The notes beneath the pieces were generated by a model that saw only the letters and a list, made by a program, of their open reading frames with translations, was not told the origin of the DNA and searched no databases. Below are positions 27,052 to 33,893 of a DNA stretch of 33,893 bases, piece by piece. The position numbers and the translations under genes are program-made. The stretch covers positions 1 to 33,893 of the forward strand of contig NZ_JABWQV010000033.1 of NCBI RefSeq assembly GCF_014268615.1, read 5' to 3'. Every line of letters begins with the position of its first letter. Positions within the stretch are counted from its first letter, which is position 1. Source of the DNA: Pseudomonas tehranensis (GTDB taxonomy: Bacteria; Pseudomonadota; Gammaproteobacteria; Pseudomonadales; Pseudomonadaceae).

Positions 27052-27111
27052 AGTTCAAGGTCACCGGCGGTCAGGATCTTGCGACCCCGAACACCGAGAC
27101 ATTGACAGTGC

Positions 27112-27417
27112 TTACCAGCTGGCTTTAACCAGACCTGGAACGTCACCACGCATTGCAGCTTGACGCAGCATGTTACGGCCGAGGCCGAACTTGCGGTACA
27201 CGCCGTGCGGACGACCAGTCAGGCGGCAGCGGTTACGCATGCGCGAAGCGCTTGCGTCACGTGGCTGCTTCTGCAGTGCTACGGTAGCTTCCCAACGTGC
27301 TTCTGGACTTGCGTTCAGATCAACGATGATAGCTTTCAGCGCTGCACGCTTGGTGGCGTACTTGGCAACGGTGAGCTGACGCTTCAGCTCACGGTTTTTC
27401 ATGCTCTTCTTGGCCAT
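27112..27417 (-). CDS. rpsN: 30S ribosomal protein S14 (zinc-free form)
   Basis: This 101-aa S14 sits in the 30S head. It starts [20 protein letters not shown] and ends [24 protein letters not shown]. It is the long C- form without the paired CxxC zinc ligands. The start at 27417 is preferred because upstream in-frame codons run into rplE and the family begins at MAKKSMKN. It lies 13 nt after rplE and is followed by the 210-nt gap before rpsH. Confidence 0.99.
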   Translation of the reverse strand: MAKKSMKNRELKRQLTVAKYATKRAALKAIIVDLNASPEARWEATVALQKQPRDASASRMRNRCRLTGRPHGVYRKFGLGRNMLRQAAMRGDVPGLVKASW

Positions 27418-27430
27418 TTTCCTACTCCAA

Positions 27431-27970
27431 TCAGTTGCGGAACGGGAATTTGAAAGCGCGCAGCAGTGCGCGACCTTCGTCATCCGTCCGAGCAGTGGTG
27501 GTCAGGGTAATGTCCAGACCGCGGAGAGCGTCGATCTTGTCGTAATCGATTTCCGGGAAAATGATCTGCTCTTTAACGCCCATGCTGTAGTTACCACGAC
27601 CATCGAAGGACTTGGCATTCAGGCCGCGGAAGTCGCGAACCCGAGGCAGGGAGATCGACAGCAGACGATCCAGGAACTCGTACATACGCTCACGGCGCAG
27701 GGTCACTTTGACGCCGATCGGCCAACCTTCACGGACTTTAAAGCCAGCGATGGATTTCCGAGCGTAAGTCACAACGACTTTCTGACCGGTGATCTTTTCC
27801 AGGTCAGCAACAGCGTGCTCGATGACTTTTTTGTCGCCGATCGCTTCGCCCAGACCCATGTTCAGGGTGATTTTGGTAACGCGCGGAACTTCCATCACGT
27901 TCGAAAGCTTAAGTTCTTCCTTAAGCTTCGGTGCGATTTCCTTCCGGTAAATCTCTTTTAGTCGTGCCAT
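27431..27970 (-). CDS. rplE: 50S ribosomal protein L5
   Basis: This 179-aa L5 binds 5S rRNA and contacts P-site tRNA and S13 across the subunit bridge. Recognisable blocks are [20 protein letters not shown], the [32 protein letters not shown] central block and the C-terminal [17 protein letters not shown]. In E. coli the S8 feedback site overlaps the rplE start; the gap to rplX here is only 20 nt and I could not assign that structure. Confidence 0.99.
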   Translation of the reverse strand: MARLKEIYRKEIAPKLKEELKLSNVMEVPRVTKITLNMGLGEAIGDKKVIEHAVADLEKITGQKVVVTYARKSIAGFKVREGWPIGVKVTLRRERMYEFLDRLLSISLPRVRDFRGLNAKSFDGRGNYSMGVKEQIIFPEIDYDKIDALRGLDITLTTTARTDDEGRALLRAFKFPFRN

Positions 27971-27990
27971 GGTCTTCTACCTAGCAGTGT

Positions 27991-28305
27991 TCAAGCATCA
28001 ACCGCTTTTTGGGTCGACTTGAAGACACGAATTTTCTTACCGTCTTCTACTTTGAAACCAACGCGGTCAGCCTTGTTGGTTTCGCCGTTGAAAATGGCGA
28101 CGTTGGAAGCGTGCAGTGGCGCTTCTTTCTCGACGATACCGCCCTGTACGCCCGACATCGGGTTAGGCTTGGTATGGCGCTTGACCAGGTTCAGGCCACC
28201 AACAACCAGACGGTTGTCAGCGAGAACCTTCAGCACCTTACCGCGCTTACCCTTGTCCTTGCCGGCGATCACGATGATCTCGTCGTCACGACGAATCTTT
28301 TGCAT
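27991..28305 (-). CDS. rplX: 50S ribosomal protein L24
   Basis: This 104-aa L24 is an assembly initiator of the large subunit. It starts [20 protein letters not shown], in which the KOW motif begins, and continues with [17 protein letters not shown] and the C-terminal [18 protein letters not shown]. It lies 11 nt after rplN, with GGAG before the ATG. Confidence 0.99.
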   Translation of the reverse strand: MQKIRRDDEIIVIAGKDKGKRGKVLKVLADNRLVVGGLNLVKRHTKPNPMSGVQGGIVEKEAPLHASNVAIFNGETNKADRVGFKVEDGKKIRVFKSTQKAVDA

Positions 28306-28316
28306 GTCGGATCTCC

Positions 28317-28685
28317 TTACAGCACTTCTGGGGCGAGCGAGACGATCTTCATGAACTTCTCAGTACGAAGCTCACGGGTCACTGGCCCAAAGATACGGGT
28401 GCCGATTGGCTCTTGCTTGTTGTTCAACAGAACAGCAGCGTTGCCATCAAAGCGGATGATGGAGCCGTCAGCGCGACGAACACCGTGGCGAGTGCGGACT
28501 ACAACAGCAGTCATCACTTGGCCTTTTTTCACCTTACCGCGAGGAATTGCTTCCTTGACGGTAACTTTGATGATGTCACCAATACCAGCGTAACGACGAT
28601 GGGAGCCACCCAGCACCTTGATGCACATAACACGGCGAGCGCCGCTGTTATCGGCCACATCGAGCATGGATTGAGTCTGAATCAT
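28317..28685 (-). CDS. rplN: 50S ribosomal protein L14
   Basis: This 122-aa L14 forms inter-subunit contacts and is the docking site of RsfS. It starts [20 protein letters not shown] and contains [20 protein letters not shown] and the final [13 protein letters not shown]. By the E. coli scheme it opens the spc operon. The 23-nt gap to rpsQ shows no room for a promoter or terminator, so S10 and spc are probably continuous here. Confidence 0.99.
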   Translation of the reverse strand: MIQTQSMLDVADNSGARRVMCIKVLGGSHRRYAGIGDIIKVTVKEAIPRGKVKKGQVMTAVVVRTRHGVRRADGSIIRFDGNAAVLLNNKQEPIGTRIFGPVTRELRTEKFMKIVSLAPEVL

Positions 28686-28708
28686 ATAATTTCTCCGACC
28701 CCTAGCCC

Positions 28709-28975
28709 TTAGACTTCCACAGCGCGTTCGAGAACATCAACCAGCGCCCAAGACTTGGTCTTGGCCATCGGACGAGTTTCACGAATAGTGACTTTGTCGC
28801 CGATGTGGCACTGATTGGTTTCGTCGTGCGCGTGCAGCTTAGTCGAACGCTTAACGTATTTACCGTAGATCGGGTGCTTAACGCGACGCTCGATCAGAAC
28901 GGTGATGGTTTTGTCCATCTTGTCGCTGACAACACGGCCAGTCAGCGTACGGACAGTTTTTTCGGCTTCAGCCAT
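28709..28975 (-). CDS. rpsQ: 30S ribosomal protein S17
   Basis: This 88-aa S17 has an OB fold and binds the 5' domain of 16S rRNA. It contains [31 protein letters not shown] and the signature [18 protein letters not shown]. It is the last gene of the S10 group by E. coli convention, 2 nt after rpmC. Confidence 0.99.
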   Translation of the reverse strand: MAEAEKTVRTLTGRVVSDKMDKTITVLIERRVKHPIYGKYVKRSTKLHAHDETNQCHIGDKVTIRETRPMAKTKSWALVDVLERAVEV

Positions 28976-28977
28976 GA

Positions 28978-29169
28978 TTACTTACCTGCCTGCTGGTTGA
29001 GCACAGTTTTCACGCGAGCGATGTCACGCTTAACTTGCGAGAGCAGATGAGACTGCCCCAACTGGCCAGTTGCTTTCTGCATACGCAGATTGAACTGGTC
29101 GCGCAGCAGGCCGAGCAGTTGCTCGTTCAGCTGCTGTGCTGATTTTTCACGAAGTTCATTCGCTTTCAT
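28978..29169 (-). CDS. rpmC: 50S ribosomal protein L29
   Basis: This 63-aa L29 is a two-helix protein at the exit tunnel, near the trigger-factor and SRP docking site. It starts [20 protein letters not shown] and ends [16 protein letters not shown]. The ATG shares a base with the rplP stop (TGATG), indicating translational coupling. A GTG one codon earlier is possible but less likely. Confidence 0.98.
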
Positions 29170-29582
29170 CACATCACCGTCCGTTTAACAAAGGAGGTGG
29201 CGAGCGGCAGCTTTGCAGCAGCCAGGGCGAAAGCCTCACGCGCCAGCTCTTCAGAAACACCCTCGATTTCATACAGGACTTTGCCTGGCTGAATCTGGGC
29301 AACCCAGTACTCCACGTTACCCTTACCTTTACCCATCCGAACTTCGAGTGGCTTCTTGGTGACAGGCTTGTCCGGGAATACACGGATCCAGATCTTGCCG
29401 CCACGTTTTACGTGACGGGTCAGAGCACGACGCGCTGACTCGATCTGACGAGCGGTGAGACGACCACGAGCAACAGACTTCAGCGCGAACTCGCCGAAGC
29501 TGACTTTGCTACCGCGCAATGCCAGGCCACGGTTGTGACCGGTCATCTGCTTGCGGAACTTCGTACGCTTTGGTTGCAACAT
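29169..29582 (-). CDS. rplP: 50S ribosomal protein L16
   Basis: This 137-aa L16 helps position A-site tRNA. It starts [19 protein letters not shown] and contains [33 protein letters not shown]. The arginine in VRMGKG corresponds to the residue hydroxylated by the RoxA (YcfD) oxygenase in E. coli. It lies 12 nt after rpsC and overlaps rpmC by 1 nt. Confidence 0.99.
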
Positions 29583-29594
29583 TTGGCGTACCCC

Positions 29595-30281
29595 TTACTT
29601 AGCAGCTTTTTTACGAGGCGCTGGTGCTTGTGGCTTCAGCTCTTCTTGGCGACCACCAATTACTTCGCCTTTGAAGATCCAAACCTTTACACCGATCACA
29701 CCGTAGGTGGTGTGAGCTTCGTAGTTGGCATAGTCGATGTCGGCACGCAGGGTGTGCAGTGGCACACGACCTTCGCGATACCATTCAGTACGTGCGATTT
29801 CAGCACCGCCGAGACGACCGCTCACTTGGATTTTGATGCCTTTGGCACCAATGCGCATTGCGTTCTGTACAGCGCGCTTCATAGCGCGACGGAACATTAC
29901 ACGACGCTCCAGCTGCTGAGCTACGCTCTGCGCAACCAGCATACCGTCGAGCTCCGGCTTGCGGATCTCTTCGATATTGATGTGCACAGGCACACCCATT
30001 TGCTTGGTCAGGTCCTGACGCAGCTTCTCAACATCTTCACCTTTCTTCCCGATAACGATACCTGGACGAGCAGTGTGGATGGTGATGCGTGCAGTCTGCG
30101 CCGGACGATGGATATCGATACGGCTTACGGACGCGCTTTTTAGTTTGTCTTGGAGATACTCACGCACCTTCAGATCAGCGAACAAGTAGTCCGCATAAGT
30201 CCGACCGTCTGCGTACCAGACGGAGGTGTGCTCCTTGACGATTCCCAGGCGAATGCCAATGGGATGTACTTTCTGACCCAT
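29595..30281 (-). CDS. rpsC: 30S ribosomal protein S3
   Basis: This 228-aa S3 lines the mRNA entry tunnel. It starts [20 protein letters not shown], has a KH type-2 domain with the GKKG loop ([18 protein letters not shown]) and a C-terminal domain containing [16 protein letters not shown]. The start at 30281 is the family's; the in-frame extension to 30365 lies inside rplV. A 13-nt gap separates it from rplV. Confidence 0.99.
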
Positions 30282-30294
30282 CTCTTCGACTCCG

Positions 30295-30627
30295 TTACTT
30301 GTCAGCAACCTTGACAGTGATATGGCAAGACCGCTTGACGATGCGATCAGCACGGCCTTTGGCACGTGGCATGATGCGCTTCAGCGAACGCCCTTCGTTG
30401 ACGAAAACGGTGCTGACCTTCAGGTCATCAACGTCTGCGCCTTCGTTATGCTCGGCGTTGGCTACGGCCGACTCCAGCACTTTCTTCATGATCTCGGCGG
30501 CTTTCTTACTGCTGAAAGCCAACAGGTTGAGCGCTTCGCCCACCTTCTTCCCGCGGATCTGGTCGGCGACCAAGCGGGCTTTCTGGGCGGAGATTCGAGC
30601 GCCCGACAACTTAGCGGCTACTTCCAT
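30295..30627 (-). CDS. rplV: 50S ribosomal protein L22
   Basis: This 110-aa L22 extends a beta hairpin into the exit tunnel near the macrolide site. It begins [20 protein letters not shown] and carries the hairpin tip sequence [24 protein letters not shown] without the deletions known from macrolide-resistant mutants. Gaps are 11 nt to rpsS and 13 nt to rpsC. Confidence 0.99.
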
Positions 30628-30638
30628 TTCCTTACCCC

Positions 30639-30914
30639 TTAACGCTTGGCTTTCTTGTCAGCCACGTGCCCACGGTATGTGCGGGTACCGGCAAACTCGC
30701 CCAGTTTGTGGCCGACCATGTCTTCGTTAACGAGAACTGGGACGTGTTGGCGACCGTTGTGTACTGCGATGGTCAGACCGACCATTTGTGGCAGGATCAT
30801 CGAACGGCGCGACCAGGTTTTAACTGGTTTGCGATCGTTCTTTTCCGCCGCCACTTCGATCTTCTTCAGTAGGTGAAGATCAATAAAAGGACCTTTTTTC
30901 AGAGAACGTGGCAC
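30639..30914 (-). CDS. rpsS: 30S ribosomal protein S19
   Basis: This 91-aa S19 forms a head complex with S13. It starts [20 protein letters not shown] and contains the signature [32 protein letters not shown]. It lies 16 nt after rplB. Confidence 0.99.
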
Positions 30915-30930
30915 TGTCGTATCCCTCTAT

Positions 30931-31755
30931 TTACTTGCGACGACGGACGATCATTTTGTCGGTACGCTTATTACCACGAGTCTTCGCGCCCTTAGTCGGG
31001 AAGCCCCATGGCGATACCGGATGACGACCACCAGAGGTACGACCTTCACCACCACCATGTGGGTGGTCAACCGGGTTCATGGCAACACCACGAACGGTTG
31101 GGCGAACGCCACGCCAGCGCTTGGCACCAGCTTTACCCAACGAACGCAGGCTGTGCTCGGAGTTCGAGACTTCGCCCAGGGTCGCACGGCACTCAGCCAG
31201 TACTTTACGCATCTCACCAGAACGCAGACGCAGGGTCACGTAGACACCTTCACGAGCGATCAACTGAGCCGAAGCACCAGCGGAACGAGCGATCTGTGCG
31301 CCTTTACCTGGCTTCAATTCGATGCCGTGTACGGTGCTACCAACTGGAATGTTACGCAGTTGCAGAGCGTTGCCCGGCTTGATCGGCGCCAAGGCACCTG
31401 CGATCAGCTGGTCGCCAGCACTCACGCCTTTAGGGGCGATGATGTAGCGACGCTCGCCATCTGCGTACAGCAGCAGAGCGATGTGAGCAGTACGGTTTGG
31501 ATCGTATTCGATACGCTCGACGGTGGCAGCGATGCCATCCTTGTCGTTGCGACGGAAGTCGACCAGACGATAATGCTGCTTATGACCACCACCGATGTGA
31601 CGAGTGGTAATACGGCCATTGTTGTTACGACCACCAGACTTCGATTTTTTCTCGAGCAGCGGTGCGTGAGGAGCGCCTTTATGCAGCTCCTGGTTGACCA
31701 CCTTGACCACAAAACGGCGGCCAGGGGAAGTCGGTTTGCATTTAACGATTGCCAT
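30931..31755 (-). CDS. rplB: 50S ribosomal protein L2
   Basis: This 274-aa L2 is needed for subunit joining and peptidyl-transferase integrity. It begins [18 protein letters not shown], has an OB-like and an SH3-like barrel, and ends in the highly conserved [17 protein letters not shown] loop, which holds the functionally important histidine (His229 in E. coli), then [11 protein letters not shown] and a basic tail. It lies 14 nt after rplW. Confidence 0.99.
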
Positions 31756-31769
31756 GATGCACCCCTTCC

Positions 31770-32069
31770 TTACTCAGCACTGCTGCTGAAATCGAGATCT
31801 TGGCCTGGCTGAAGGGAGATAACTGCCTTCTTCCAGTCATTACGCTTGCCCAGACCGCGAGCAGTGCGCTTGCTCTTACCCAGAACGTTCAGGGTAGTAA
31901 CGCGCTCTACTTTCACGCTGAACAGGCTTTCGACGGCCTTCTTGATTTCCAGCTTGGTTGCATCGGTAGCAACCTTGAAAACGAACTGGCCTTTCTTGTC
32001 TGCCAGAACCGTAGCCTTCTCGGAAACGTGCGGGCCAAGCAGAACTTTAAATACGCGTTCCTGGTTCAT
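31770..32069 (-). CDS. rplW: 50S ribosomal protein L23
   Basis: This 99-aa L23 surrounds the exit tunnel and docks trigger factor and SRP. It contains [20 protein letters not shown], and [23 protein letters not shown]. The start overlaps the rplD stop by 4 nt (ATGA), the only such overlap in the S10 group here. Confidence 0.99.
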
Positions 32070-32668
32070 CCCAGCAGCTCCTCGAATTTCTTCACGGCCG
32101 ACACGGTGATCAACACCTTGTCGTATGCGATCAGACTGACCGGATCGGAACCTTGCACGTCACGAACATCAACGTGTGGCAGGTTGCGAGCAGCCAGGTA
32201 CAGGTTCTGATCAACAGCGTCAGACACGATCAGGACGTCAGTCAGGCCCATGCCATTCAGCTTGTTCAGCAGATCTTTGGTTTTCGGTGCTTCAACAGCG
32301 AAGTCCTGAACCACGACCAGACGATCAGTACGCACCAGCTCAGCAAGGATGGAACGCATTGCTGCGCGATACATCTTCTTGTTCAGCTTCTGGGAGTGAT
32401 CCTGAGGACGAGCCGCAAAAGTGGTACCGCCGCCACGCCAGATTGGGCTACGGATAGTACCGGCACGAGCACGGCCAGTACCTTTCTGACGCCATGGGCG
32501 CTTACCGCCACCAGAAACGTCGGAACGGGTCTTTTGCTGCTTGCTACCTTGACGGCCGCCAGCCATGTAGGCCACGACTGCTTGGTGAACCAGCGTCTCG
32601 TTGAATTCGCCGCCAAATGTCAGTTCGGAAACTTCGATCGCTTGAGCGTCATTTACATTTAATTGCAT
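32066..32668 (-). CDS. rplD: 50S ribosomal protein L4
   Basis: This 200-aa L4 has an extended loop into the exit tunnel ([39 protein letters not shown]) and a globular domain ending [17 protein letters not shown]. In E. coli, L4 also represses the S10 operon through its long leader; the leader before rpsJ here is too short for that structure. It lies 12 nt after rplC. Confidence 0.99.
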
Positions 32669-32680
32669 GTCAGCTTCCCC

Positions 32681-33316
32681 TTAACCGCGAGCCTTGGCTG
32701 CTGGACGTACAACCAAGTTGCCGCCAGTAGCGCCAGGAACAGCGCCCTTGACCAACAACAGATTGCGTTCAGCGTCCACGCGCACTACTTCGAGGGACTG
32801 CACGGTCACGCGCTCAGCGCCCATATGACCGGACATTTTTTTGCCCTTGAATACACGACCAGGAGTCTGGCACTGGCCGATAGAGCCTGGAACGCGGTGG
32901 GATACGGAGTTACCGTGGGTGTTATCTTGCCCGCGGAAGTTCCAACGCTTGATCGTACCCTGGAAGCCTTTACCCTTGGACTGACCGGTTACATCAACCA
33001 GTTGACCAGCAGCGAAGATTTCAGCGTTGATCAGATCGCCGGCCTGGTACTCGCCTTCTTCAAGGCGGAATTCCATTACGGTACGACCAGCGGCAACGTT
33101 CGCCTTGGCGAAGTGGCCAGCTTGAGCAGCTGTTACACGCGAAGCACGACGCTCGCCGACAGTGACTTGCACTGCACGATAGCCATCGGTCTCTTCAGTT
33201 TTGAACTGGGTGACGCGATTCGGCTCGATCTCAATGACCGTGACCGGAATGGAGACACCTTCTTCGGTGAAAATACGGGTCATACCGCATTTACGACCGA
33301 CTACACCAATAGTCAT
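32681..33316 (-). CDS. rplC: 50S ribosomal protein L3
   Basis: This 211-aa L3 reaches from the surface to the peptidyl-transferase centre. It starts [20 protein letters not shown], and holds [21 protein letters not shown] and the loop [21 protein letters not shown], which includes the glutamine methylated by PrmB in E. coli L3. GAGG lies 8 nt before the ATG at 33316; an in-frame ATG at 33349 lacks such a site. The 80-nt gap to rpsJ is the longest within S10. Confidence 0.98.
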   Translation of the reverse strand: MTIGVVGRKCGMTRIFTEEGVSIPVTVIEIEPNRVTQFKTEETDGYRAVQVTVGERRASRVTAAQAGHFAKANVAAGRTVMEFRLEEGEYQAGDLINAEIFAAGQLVDVTGQSKGKGFQGTIKRWNFRGQDNTHGNSVSHRVPGSIGQCQTPGRVFKGKKMSGHMGAERVTVQSLEVVRVDAERNLLLVKGAVPGATGGNLVVRPAAKARG

Positions 33317-33396
33317 GTTGTAAACCTCATGAGTGTACGGGGCTTTCACCCGCTATGGCCGCCCATTTCAGAGCGTTACACGACCAAGACCGAGTC

Positions 33397-33708
33397 TTAG
33401 CCGAGGCTGATCTGCACTTCCACACCGGCCGCAAGATCAAGCTTCATAAGTGCATCAACGGTTTTATCCGTTGGCTGGACGATGTCCAGAACGCGCTTAT
33501 GAGTACGGATCTCGTACTGGTCACGCGCGTCTTTGTTGACGTGCGGGGAGACCAGAACGGTGAACCGCTCTTTACGGGTAGGCAGTGGAATTGGACCACG
33601 CACTTGAGCACCAGTACGTTTCGCGGTTTCCACGATTTCCTGGGTGGATTGGTCGATCAGGCGATGGTCAAAAGCCTTCAACCTGATACGGATTTGCTGA
33701 TTTTGCAT
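33397..33708 (-). CDS. rpsJ: 30S ribosomal protein S10 (NusE)
   Basis: This 103-aa S10 is part of the 30S head and, as NusE, of antitermination complexes with NusB and NusG. It starts [19 protein letters not shown] and contains [39 protein letters not shown] lies 11 nt before the ATG. It opens the S10 operon behind a near-consensus promoter at 33771-33799, giving a leader of only about 56 nt. Confidence 0.99.
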
Positions 33709-33770
33709 TGGATTTCAGACTCCGGCTGCTATTCCCACCGAGCGCAATACGCCCGTTAAAAGGAGGCGCA

Positions 33771-33799
33771 ATTCTATAGACGCCCCTGATAGGTGTCAA
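33771..33799 (-). promoter_or_regulatory. Sigma-70-type promoter of the S10 operon
   Basis: On the - strand, a consensus TTGACA (33799-33794), a 17-nt spacer and TAGAAT (33776-33771, 5 of 6) lie 62 nt before rpsJ and 5 nt beyond the tuf terminator T tract. This is the strongest promoter match seen in the window. Confidence 0.85.
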
Positions 33800-33804
33800 C
33801 CCAA

Positions 33805-33831
33805 TAAAAAAGCCCCCGCTAGGCGGGGGCT
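33805..33831 (-). terminator. Intrinsic terminator of tuf
   Basis: On the - strand, AGCCCCCGC (33831-33823) pairs with GCGGGGGCT (33819-33811) around a 3-nt loop, and six T follow (33811-33806). It lies 32 nt after the tuf stop and directly before the S10 promoter. Confidence 0.95.
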
Positions 33832-33863
33832 CTTCAACTCATCGAGCTGACTCTACAAGAGAC

Positions 33864-33893
33864 TTACTCGATGACTTTGGCTACGACGCCAGC
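33864..33893 (-). CDS. tuf: Elongation factor Tu, last nine codons (partial)
   Basis: The - strand entering at the window edge reads AGVVAKVIE and then TAA, matching the C-terminus of EF-Tu (usual GAGVVxKxIE). Its position directly before the S10 operon fits the fusA-tuf-rpsJ order. The rest of the gene is outside the window, so which tuf copy it is cannot be told. Confidence 0.85.
   Translation of the reverse strand, partial: AGVVAKVIE

Noticed and set aside
1..33893. A hidden defence island, prophage, integron or CRISPR array
   Set aside because: No direct-repeat arrays, integrase, transposase, toxin-antitoxin pair or phage gene was seen. The right 60 percent is conserved core genome, and the rest holds ordinary enzyme, repair and regulator genes.

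Overview
The window comes from the chromosome of a fluorescent pseudomonad, probably the Pseudomonas fluorescens group. Three things point there. Coding DNA is GC-rich. Intergenic spaces carry the typical Pseudomonas REP palindrome (GTGGGAGCGAGC...GCTCGC). The order ssb - MFS transporter - uvrA - ferritin - katA - rplQ - rpoA - rpsD - rpsK - rpsM - rpmJ - secY ... rpsJ - tuf matches the order I recall around PA4232 onward in P. aeruginosa. No tRNA, rRNA, CRISPR array, prophage or insertion sequence was seen, and no gene-free gap exceeds 300 bases.

Region 1 (1-8.86 kb, + strand) has a large Lhr-type helicase, then a tightly overlapping four-gene operon: a DUF72 protein, an endonuclease/exonuclease/phosphatase-fold protein, a ClsB-type cardiolipin synthase and a YbhN-type membrane protein. 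The last three match the E. coli ybhP-ybhO-ybhN trio, and the DUF72 gene is an added first cistron. REP elements flank these units.

Region 2 (8.86-12.6 kb) is an accessory-like stretch. It holds an overlapping pair on the - strand (DUF3182, possibly ATP-grasp-like, followed by an alpha/beta hydrolase), and a GlxA-type AraC regulator divergent from a small isochorismatase-type cysteine hydrolase.

Region 3 (12.6-19.95 kb) concerns DNA maintenance and oxidative stress. It has an MFS transporter with a C-terminal extra domain followed 9 nt later by ssb, then divergent uvrA, the ferritin FtnA (formerly BfrA) and catalase KatA. A 25-bp dyad upstream of katA resembles half of an OxyR site.

Region 4 (19.95-33.9 kb, all - strand) is the ribosomal protein superlocus. 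In transcription order it holds the end of tuf and its terminator; S10 (rpsJ rplC rplD rplW rplB rpsS rplV rpsC rplP rpmC rpsQ); spc (rplN rplX rplE rpsN rpsH rplF rplR rpsE rpmD rplO secY rpmJ); and alpha (rpsM rpsK rpsD rpoA rplQ). It ends at a strong terminator. Three sigma-70-like promoters can be read in it: before rpsJ, before rpsM, and unexpectedly inside spc between rpsN and rpsH. Each has a 17-nt spacer, and each lies against or inside a hairpin.

Most of the window is conserved core genome, and I found no clear new defence or biosynthetic system. The best leads are the promoter/hairpin/attenuator-like arrangement in the rpsN-rpsH gap, the DUF72-ybhPON operon and the DUF3182-hydrolase pair.
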